The notes below the pieces were generated by a model. The model made no database searches. It was not told the DNA's origin and saw only the letters and a program-made list of their open reading frames with translations. A DNA stretch of 10,875 nt, taken from NCBI GenBank assembly GCA_031290325.1, contig JAITNU010000182.1, positions 1-10,875 of the forward strand, in the 5' to 3' direction. Positions 5,556 to 10,875 of this stretch are shown here, in pieces; position 1 is the first letter of the stretch, and each line of letters starts with the position of its first letter. A program made the position numbers and the translations under genes. This DNA comes from Treponema sp. Its GTDB lineage: Bacteria; Spirochaetota; Spirochaetia; Treponematales; Breznakiellaceae.

Positions 5556-8417
5556 ATGGATAAACTCATCATCAAAGGCGCCCGGGAGCATAATCTCAAA
5601 AACATCGATCTGGAATTACCCCGGGATAAACTCATCGTCATTTCCGGCCTCTCAGGATCAGGGAAAAGTTCTCTGGCCTTCGATACGATCTTTGCCGAAG
5701 GGCAGCGTCGTTATGTAGAGAGCCTGTCCGCCTACGCCCGGCAGTTCCTGGGCCGGATGGATAAGCCGGACCTGGACTTTATTGAGGGGCTTTCCCCGGC
5801 GATTTCCATAGAACAGAAGACCACCCACCGCAATCCCCGGTCCATTGTGGGGACCGTAACGGAGATCTACGACTATTACCGCCTCCTCTACGCCCGTATT
5901 GGGGTGCCCCATTGTCCCCAGTGCGGCAGAGAAATCCGGGAGCAGTCGGTGGACCAGATCATTGATACCATCCTGGCCCTGGAGAATGGCACGAAGATTC
6001 AGCTCCTCGCGCCAGTGATCCGGGGGAAGAAGGGGGAACACCAGAAGATCCTGGAGGATGCCAGAAAGGCCGGGTTTGCCCGTGCCCGGATAGACGGCCT
6101 CCTGGTGAGCCTGGATGATACTATCAAACTGGATAAACAGAAGAAACACACGATAGAAATCGTGGTAGACCGTCTCATCACCGGGCCGGATATACGGTCC
6201 CGCCTCGCCGAATCCGTGGAGGCTGCCCTGGAGTCTGCTGAGGGTATCATGCTGGTATTGGCCCAAACCGCAACCGGGGATACAGAACGCTTCTTCAGCC
6301 AGAAAACCGCCTGCCCTGACTGCGGCATCTCCATCCCCGAACTCCAGCCCCGGCTTTTCTCCTTTAACAACCCCTTTGGAGCCTGTCCCGCCTGTTCGGG
6401 CCTTGGGGCCAAGCTGGAATTCGACCCCAAACTGGTGATTCCCGACCGCTCCCTCTCCTTCAACGAGGGGGGCGTGGTACCCTATAACCCCGATTCCGCC
6501 TGGCATCGCAGCCGTTTCGACAGCCTCGCACGGCACTACAAGTTCAGCCTGGACACGCCCCTCCAGGAGCTTCCCAAGAAGGTCATGGACGCTCTTCTCC
6601 ACGGTAGTAAAGAAGAGATCGATGTGAGCTATGAAAACCGGGACAAGACCGGCCGCTTCGAATACCGCTCCAAGTTCCCCGGGGTCCTTGAGGACCTCAA
6701 GCGCCGCTACCTGGAAACCCAGTCCACCGGCATCAAGGAATGGCTGGAAAAGTTCATGAGCCAGAAACCCTGCGAGGACTGCGGGGGGAAACGGCTCAAA
6801 CCAGAGGCCCTGGCGGTAACAGTTGGGGGCAGGAACATCTGGGAACTCACGAGCCTTTCAGTTATTGATTCTCTCAGGTTCTTCAATGCCATCACCTTTA
6901 GTGAGACCGAAAAGAAGATAGCCTCCCAGATCTTAAAGGAAATAAACGCCCGCCTTGGCTTCATGAAGAATGTGGGCCTCGATTACCTCACCCTGGAACG
7001 GAAGTCCGCCACCCTCTCAGGGGGGGAGGCCCAGCGGATACGCCTTGCCACCCAGATAGGTTCCAGCCTCGTGGGGGTCCTCTACATCCTGGATGAGCCT
7101 TCCATCGGCCTGCACCAGCGGGATAACCAGCGCCTCATCGACACCCTCCACTACCTCCGGGACATTGGTAACACCCTCATCGTGGTGGAGCATGATGAAC
7201 AGACCCTCCGCACCGCCGACTACATCGTGGACTTAGGCCCCGGGGCCGGGGTCCACGGCGGCCATGTGGTGGCCCAGGGCAGCCCTGCAGAGATAATGAA
7301 GGTGCAGGACAGCATCACCGGACAGTATTTAGCCAGGACCCTCACCATGAACCTGCCAACAGAGCGGCGCCCGGGGAACGGTAACTTCATCAGACTCCAG
7401 GGGGTTTCAGAACACAACCTGAAGGGCATTGACGTGGAAATCCCCCTGGGGGTCTTTACCTGCATCACCGGGGTTTCCGGGTCCGGGAAGTCCACCCTCC
7501 TCTCCGACGTACTCTACCCAGCCCTCTCCAACCGGATCTCTAAATTGAACCGGAGCGAAGGGGCCTACCGGAAGCTTGAGGGGGCGCAGTTCATTGACAA
7601 GGTCATTGATATCGATCAAAGCCCCATCGGGCGAACCCCCCGGTCAAACCCCGCCACCTATGTAGAGGTTTTCTCCGGTATCCGGGACCTCTTCGCCAGC
7701 CTTCCGGAGGCCAAGATGCGGGGGTATAAGCCGGGGCGCTTCTCCTTTAACGTCAAGGGCGGGCGCTGCGAGAACTGCCAGGGGGATGGGACCATCAAGA
7801 TCGAGATGAATTTCCTCCCTGACGTGTACATCACCTGCGACGTGTGCCACGGCCAGCGGTTCAACAAGGAAACCCTGGAAATCCGGTACAAGGGCAAGAA
7901 CATTGCCGATGTGCTGGACATGACTATCGAAGAAGCAACGGACTTCTTCAGCCCTATCCCCAACATTGCCAGGAAGATGGAGACCCTCCTCTCAGTGGGC
8001 CTCGGCTACATCAAACTCGGCCAATCAGCCCTCACCCTCTCAGGCGGGGAGGCCCAGCGGGTCAAACTTGCCCTGGAACTTTCAAAACGCTCCACTGGCA
8101 AGACCCTCTATATCCTGGACGAACCCACCACAGGGCTTCACTTCGCCGATGTGAAACAGCTCATGGAGGTGATCCAGCGCCTGGTGGATCAGGGGAACAC
8201 GGTGGTGATGATAGAGCACAACCTGGATGTGCTGCTCCATGCGGATCATCTGATTGACCTTGGGCCTGAAGGAGGGGACCGGGGTGGTGAAATCGTGGTA
8301 AGTGGTGTCCCTGAAGCAGTGGCCCGTTGTGAAGCGTCTTATACCGGCATCTACCTCAAAGAAATGCTGGAACGAAACCTGGGGGGTACTGCTGAAGTGG
8401 AAGGGAACAAACCATGA
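5556..8417 (+). CDS. uvrA: UvrABC excinuclease subunit A
   Basis: UvrA is the dimeric ATPase that scans DNA for bulky lesions and loads UvrB in nucleotide excision repair. The 953-residue protein is full length and shows every expected element. Walker A motifs are GLSGSGKSS (31-39) and GVSGSGKST (639-647). ABC signatures are LSGGEAQRIRLA (487-498) and LSGGEAQRVKLA (828-839). Walker B motifs are LYILDEPSIGLH (509-520) and LYILDEPTTGLH (851-862). The zinc-ligand cysteines are intact: C120/C123 with C406/C409, C253/C256/C277/C280, and C738/C741/C761/C764. The UvrB-binding and insertion regions lie between the first Walker A and signature. The ATG has no recognisable Shine-Dalgarno, which may mean leaderless initiation from TATACT at 5542-5547 or read-through from cimA 43 bp upstream. 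The stop codon overlaps a further ATG (ATGA, 8414-8417), as at a translationally coupled junction, but the next frame is only 17 codons long. I saw no LexA-type operator. Confidence 0.98.
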   Translation: MDKLIIKGAREHNLKNIDLELPRDKLIVISGLSGSGKSSLAFDTIFAEGQRRYVESLSAYARQFLGRMDKPDLDFIEGLSPAISIEQKTTHRNPRSIVGTVTEIYDYYRLLYARIGVPHCPQCGREIREQSVDQIIDTILALENGTKIQLLAPVIRGKKGEHQKILEDARKAGFARARIDGLLVSLDDTIKLDKQKKHTIEIVVDRLITGPDIRSRLAESVEAALESAEGIMLVLAQTATGDTERFFSQKTACPDCGISIPELQPRLFSFNNPFGACPACSGLGAKLEFDPKLVIPDRSLSFNEGGVVPYNPDSAWHRSRFDSLARHYKFSLDTPLQELPKKVMDALLHGSKEEIDVSYENRDKTGRFEYRSKFPGVLEDLKRRYLETQSTGIKEWLEKFMSQKPCEDCGGKRLKPEALAVTVGGRNIWELTSLSVIDSLRFFNAITFSETEKKIASQILKEINARLGFMKNVGLDYLTLERKSATLSGGEAQRIRLATQIGSSLVGVLYILDEPSIGLHQRDNQRLIDTLHYLRDIGNTLIVVEHDEQTLRTADYIVDLGPGAGVHGGHVVAQGSPAEIMKVQDSITGQYLARTLTMNLPTERRPGNGNFIRLQGVSEHNLKGIDVEIPLGVFTCITGVSGSGKSTLLSDVLYPALSNRISKLNRSEGAYRKLEGAQFIDKVIDIDQSPIGRTPRSNPATYVEVFSGIRDLFASLPEAKMRGYKPGRFSFNVKGGRCENCQGDGTIKIEMNFLPDVYITCDVCHGQRFNKETLEIRYKGKNIADVLDMTIEEATDFFSPIPNIARKMETLLSVGLGYIKLGQSALTLSGGEAQRVKLALELSKRSTGKTLYILDEPTTGLHFADVKQLMEVIQRLVDQGNTVVMIEHNLDVLLHADHLIDLGPEGGDRGGEIVVSGVPEAVARCEASYTGIYLKEMLERNLGGTAEVEGNKP

Positions 8418-8463
8418 TCATCGGACGAAAAAGCCTGCGATATGTATTGATACACTGGGATGC

Positions 8464-8492
8464 TTGACATTTTTTAGAAAAAAAGATATGTT
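8464..8492 (+). promoter_or_regulatory. Promoter of the MATE-kinase gene
   Basis: A perfect TTGACA (8464-8469) is followed 17 bp later by TATGTT (8487-8492), a four-of-six -10 match in a very AT-rich stretch. TAAAAT (8492-8497) overlaps it but would need a 22-bp spacer. Transcription would begin around 8499, so the leader starts almost exactly at the hairpin beginning at 8501. The sequence between the uvrA stop and this promoter is AT-richer than uvrA. Confidence 0.65.
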
Positions 8493-8500
8493 AAAATAAC

Positions 8501-8558
8501 AACGAGCGGTGGAGTTCACGTAAGTCCAGTTGTGATTTATACCGCTTGTTCTTTTTTT
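8501..8558 (+). terminator. Intrinsic terminator inside the MATE-gene leader (probable attenuator)
   Basis: AACGAGCGGT (8501-8510) pairs with ACCGCTTGTT (8541-8550) as a 10-bp stem with one G-U pair. Inside it, TCACG (8516-8520) pairs with TGTGA (8531-8535) around a 10-nt loop. After the stem come C8551 and seven T residues (8552-8558), the layout of a Rho-independent terminator. It lies downstream of the TTGACA promoter and 30 nt before the ATG, so it would stop the gene's own transcript unless relieved. It could also merely block read-through from uvrA, but then the promoter position would be odd. I do not recognise a known riboswitch class, and no clear antiterminator or leader peptide stands out; a four-codon GTG frame at 8509 has no ribosome-binding site. 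Confidence 0.6.
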
Positions 8559-8576
8559 GCTCGGGCGGTAATTATT

Positions 8577-8581
8577 GGAGG
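8577..8581 (+). promoter_or_regulatory. Ribosome-binding site that fixes the MATE start
   Basis: GGAGG lies 7 nt before the ATG at 8589. The frame is open upstream to a GTG at 8532, but that codon lies inside the terminator hairpin and has no ribosome-binding site. The 19 residues it would add run through the T-tract, so they are very unlikely to be translated. Confidence 0.85.
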
Positions 8582-8588
8582 TAGGTTT

Positions 8589-10595
8589 ATGAAACCTATT
8601 GAAAACGCTCACCCACTTGAGCAACCACAGCAGCAGGGTAACTATCTCATTACGGAACCCATCCGTAAACTTCTACCCAAATTTGCCATTCCCTGTGTCA
8701 TATCTCTGATCATCTCATGCCTTTACAACATCGTTGATCAGATTTTTGTTGGAAACGGTATCGGTTATCTGGGAAATGCGGCAACCGGAATCATCTTTCC
8801 CATCACCGTCATAGGATGGGGCGTTTCCCTTTTGTTCGGTGATGGGGCAGCAGCCGCTCTCAGCCTGTCGCAAGGTCGTGGAGATACAAAGAATACAGGC
8901 AAGACCATGGCCAACAGCATCCTGCTTTCCTTTTTGTCAGGCGTTTTGATTATAGTGGTTTGCTACCTCTGCGGTGATAACATTCTGAAGGCCCTCGGCG
9001 CAACGGATGCCACAATCGTCTTAACTCGTGATTATGGAAACATCATCTTTATCATGATCCCATTGGCCTTGGCGCAAAATACGCTGGCAGCCATTATCCG
9101 GGCGGATGGCAACCCGCGCTATGCCATGATGTCGATGGCCGTGGGCGCAATCCTGAACATTATTTTTGATCCGATTACTATTTTTGTATGGGGATGGGGG
9201 ATCAGGGGTGCCGCATACGCAACGATTTTCGGGCAGTTTGTCAGCTTTGTTTTGTGTGCACTGTATCTTTGCCGGAGCAAAACATTCCGTGTCCGCCTGT
9301 CGGATTTCAAGCCGAATTGGAATGCTATCAAGCCGGTTATTCCTTTGGGTGGTTCCAGCTTTCTGACACAGATTTCCATTGTTATTGTAACTGTTGTAAA
9401 TAACAAATTGCTGGTGTCCTATGGTGCAATGTCTGAATACGGCTCAGATATTCCTTTGGCCGCCTTTGTTGTCATTATGAAGTTGTTTCAAATCGTGCTG
9501 AACATCGCCATTGGGATTGCCGCCGGCGCACAGCCGATTATTGGCTTTAACTATGGGGCAAAACGGTATGACCGTGTGAAGGAGGCGGTCAAATATGTTA
9601 TTGTTTGGACGTTGATCACAAGCGCTGTTGCCACTGTTTTGTTCGAGGGAATACCGCTTATGTTTATCCAGTTGTTCGGTTCGGATGGAGAACTCTATAC
9701 GACCTTCGCGGTTAAGTGTTTGCGCATTTACTTGTCGTTCATCATCCTGACCTGTATCCAAAAAGCATGTGCCATTTTCCTGCAATCCATTGGTAAGGCG
9801 GCTGCGGCTATCCCGCTGTCGATTATCCGGGATGTCGTTTTTCTGATTGCCTTTTCGTTGATTATTCCGACTTATATCGGGGTAACAGGTATTTTTTGGG
9901 CAGCTCCCGCTGCGGATATTTTAGCGATGGTCATTACAGCGCTTGTCCTGCTTCGCGTATGGAAGCAACTTGATTCGGCAAAAGATGAACATGTATCTGA
10001 TATTCAAACGATCAAGCCTTCCCGCAAAGGGGTAATCGTTACAATCGCCCGTGAGCATGGCTCTGCAGGAAAACACATCGGGCAGCTTGTCGCTGAAAAA
10101 CTGGGAATCCCCTGCTACTATAAGGAAATGACTGCCCTCGCCGCGCAGGAAAGCGGTCTTGCGAAGGAATTCATATCCGATATCAATGCCAATTCTCCGG
10201 TGCTTATGCACGATCTGTATTTGAGCACCGCAGTGGTTCAGCAGGCCATTATCGCACAGGAAAAAATTATTCGGAAGATTGCTGATAACGGTTCCTGCGT
10301 GATTATAGGGCGCGCTGCCGATTATGTATTGCGGGATTATGAGGATGTTGTCCGTATTTTCATTCACGCGCCGGAAGTCTACCGGATACAAAATGTGATG
10401 AAAAACTACGGTGACACCGAACAGGAAGGTAAAAACAGCATTGCCCGATCCGATGCGGCACGCACTGCCTATTATAAAAATATTTCAGGATTGGAATGGG
10501 CAAACGCCCGGCAATATAATTTGTGTATCGATAGTTCTATCGGCGTGGAAAACACCGCCACGTCGATTTGTGACTATATAAAAAACAGAAAATAA
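8589..10595 (+). CDS. MATE-family efflux transporter fused to a cytidylate-kinase-like domain
   Basis: The 668-residue protein has two parts. Residues about 20-458 are a MATE antiporter, closest in look to the MepA/DinF group. About twelve hydrophobic segments span roughly 33-456, with the repeated half signatures around PITVIGWGVSLLFGDGAA (71-88), IIRADGNPRYAM (169-180) and AIGIAAGAQPIIGFNYGAKR (307-326). MATE proteins export cationic drugs or metabolites using Na+ or H+ gradients. After a charged linker (459-480), residues about 481-668 match the cytidylate-kinase-like family: a P-loop-like IAREHGSAGKHIG (486-498), CVIIGRAADYVL (570-581), VRIFIHAPEVYRI (588-600), and a tail with SDAARTAYYKNISGLEW (621-637) and LCIDSSIGVE (645-654). 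The usual family motif reads about IGREYGSGGREIG, so the first Gly is Ala and the third Gly is Ala here. The domain would face the cytoplasm, since an even number of spans keeps both ends inside. Its substrate is unknown. Composition is lower-GC than uvrA, suggesting acquisition, perhaps from Firmicutes. Confidence 0.88.
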   Translation: MKPIENAHPLEQPQQQGNYLITEPIRKLLPKFAIPCVISLIISCLYNIVDQIFVGNGIGYLGNAATGIIFPITVIGWGVSLLFGDGAAAALSLSQGRGDTKNTGKTMANSILLSFLSGVLIIVVCYLCGDNILKALGATDATIVLTRDYGNIIFIMIPLALAQNTLAAIIRADGNPRYAMMSMAVGAILNIIFDPITIFVWGWGIRGAAYATIFGQFVSFVLCALYLCRSKTFRVRLSDFKPNWNAIKPVIPLGGSSFLTQISIVIVTVVNNKLLVSYGAMSEYGSDIPLAAFVVIMKLFQIVLNIAIGIAAGAQPIIGFNYGAKRYDRVKEAVKYVIVWTLITSAVATVLFEGIPLMFIQLFGSDGELYTTFAVKCLRIYLSFIILTCIQKACAIFLQSIGKAAAAIPLSIIRDVVFLIAFSLIIPTYIGVTGIFWAAPAADILAMVITALVLLRVWKQLDSAKDEHVSDIQTIKPSRKGVIVTIAREHGSAGKHIGQLVAEKLGIPCYYKEMTALAAQESGLAKEFISDINANSPVLMHDLYLSTAVVQQAIIAQEKIIRKIADNGSCVIIGRAADYVLRDYEDVVRIFIHAPEVYRIQNVMKNYGDTEQEGKNSIARSDAARTAYYKNISGLEWANARQYNLCIDSSIGVENTATSICDYIKNRK

Positions 10596-10608
10596 CTTGC
10601 GGTATCAG

Positions 10609-10645
10609 AGCCTGTTCCAAAACCTGATTAGTGCTGGAACAGGCT
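10609..10645 (+). repeat. Perfect 10-bp inverted repeat after the MATE gene
   Basis: AGCCTGTTCC (10609-10618) and GGAACAGGCT (10636-10645) are exact reverse complements around a 17-nt spacer, beginning 14 bp after the MATE stop codon. The RNA would form a stable hairpin on either strand. No T-tract follows on either side, so it is not a classical intrinsic terminator. It may still protect or end the converging MATE and minus-strand transcripts, or be the remnant of a small mobile element. Confidence 0.6.
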
Positions 10646-10713
10646 TAGGGAAAAGCGGTTTAAAAACCAATTGTGGGGAACTATATCCGTGCAAAATCGG
10701 CTATTTGTCCCCC

Positions 10714-10875
10714 CTACACCTTGAAAACCTTCATCACCTCGTCCCCCAGGTGGTTAATAACCTTGACGGCAATACGGCCGGAGGCGGGTTTGTCAAAGGA
10801 ACGGGAAGTATCGCTGTGGAGGGTGGACCAGGCGTCTTCGTTGATTTCCGCCTTGAGGCTGGTTTTGAGAGCGCC
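10714..10875 (-). CDS. C-terminal fragment of a probable site-specific DNA methyltransferase (cut by the window edge)
   Basis: On the minus strand the frame is open from the window edge to a TAG at 10716-10714, giving 53 residues that lack the N-terminus. The tail contains KAEINEDAWSTLHSDTSRSF, then GRIAVKVINHLGDEVMKVF, ending in KV. From memory this closing pattern (Ala-Val-Lys-Val-Ile-Asn, Gly-Asp-Glu-Val, Lys-Val-Phe) resembles the end of adenine-specific DNA methyltransferases of the type III/COG2189 kind. None of the catalytic motifs are in view, so the assignment is tentative. The codons are GC-rich and well chosen, and the gene converges on the MATE gene with 118 bp between stops. If correct, a restriction-modification locus lies to the right of this window. 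Confidence 0.5.
   Translation of the reverse strand, partial: GALKTSLKAEINEDAWSTLHSDTSRSFDKPASGRIAVKVINHLGDEVMKVFKV

Noticed and set aside
5658..6602. A 314-codon minus-strand frame inside uvrA.
   Set aside because: uvrA is unambiguous here and the antisense frame is an artefact of its codon bias.
8509..8523. A four-codon GTG leader-peptide frame in the MATE leader.
   Set aside because: No ribosome-binding site and the start codon lies in the hairpin stem; a leader peptide cannot be supported.
1..10875. CRISPR arrays, rRNA genes, insertion sequences and tandem repeats.
   Set aside because: No repeated spaced units, rRNA stretches, transposase motifs or tandem copies were seen on either strand.

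Overview
The window looks like a chromosomal segment of a spirochaete, most plausibly a Treponema-like anaerobe. This rests on recall of family distribution, not on a search: a Leptospira-type (R)-citramalate synthase, a secreted DUF4015-type putative glycoside hydrolase, a bacterial UvrA and a MATE transporter fused to a kinase-like domain. No marker in the window proves the genus. Base composition is patchy by eye. cimA, uvrA and the glycoside hydrolase gene are GC-rich, the DUF3786 gene is strikingly AT-rich, and the MATE gene is intermediate.

Left part (1-1432). A good promoter drives a small single-domain retropepsin-like aspartic protease (180-593, +). It converges, with only 18 bp between the stop codons, on an AT-rich DUF3786 gene (612-1238, -). 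Directly upstream of that gene on the same strand lies tRNA-Ala(GGC) (1285-1358, -), with its own near-consensus promoter. The tRNA and the DUF3786 gene are probably cotranscribed.

Middle part (1433-8417). A long secreted protein (1433-3628, -) combines a propeller-like N-terminal half with a C-terminal TIM-barrel of the DUF4015 putative glycoside hydrolase family. About 250 bp of divergent intergenic DNA separates it from cimA (3878-5512, +), which makes citramalate for threonine-independent isoleucine synthesis. After a 43-bp gap comes uvrA (5556-8417, +), the damage-recognition ATPase of nucleotide excision repair. uvrA has no visible Shine-Dalgarno and may be leaderless.

Right part (8418-10875). 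Composition changes just after the uvrA stop. A strong promoter is followed by a long hairpin with a U7 tract, i.e. a terminator placed inside a 5' leader. Next comes a 668-residue MATE transporter fused to a cytidylate-kinase-like domain (8589-10595, +). A perfect 10-bp inverted repeat follows the gene. The last 162 bp hold the C-terminal 53 codons of a minus-strand gene that resembles the tail of site-specific DNA methyltransferases. This right-hand part looks like an accessory insertion. Its leader attenuator and the transporter-kinase fusion are the most interesting items in the window.
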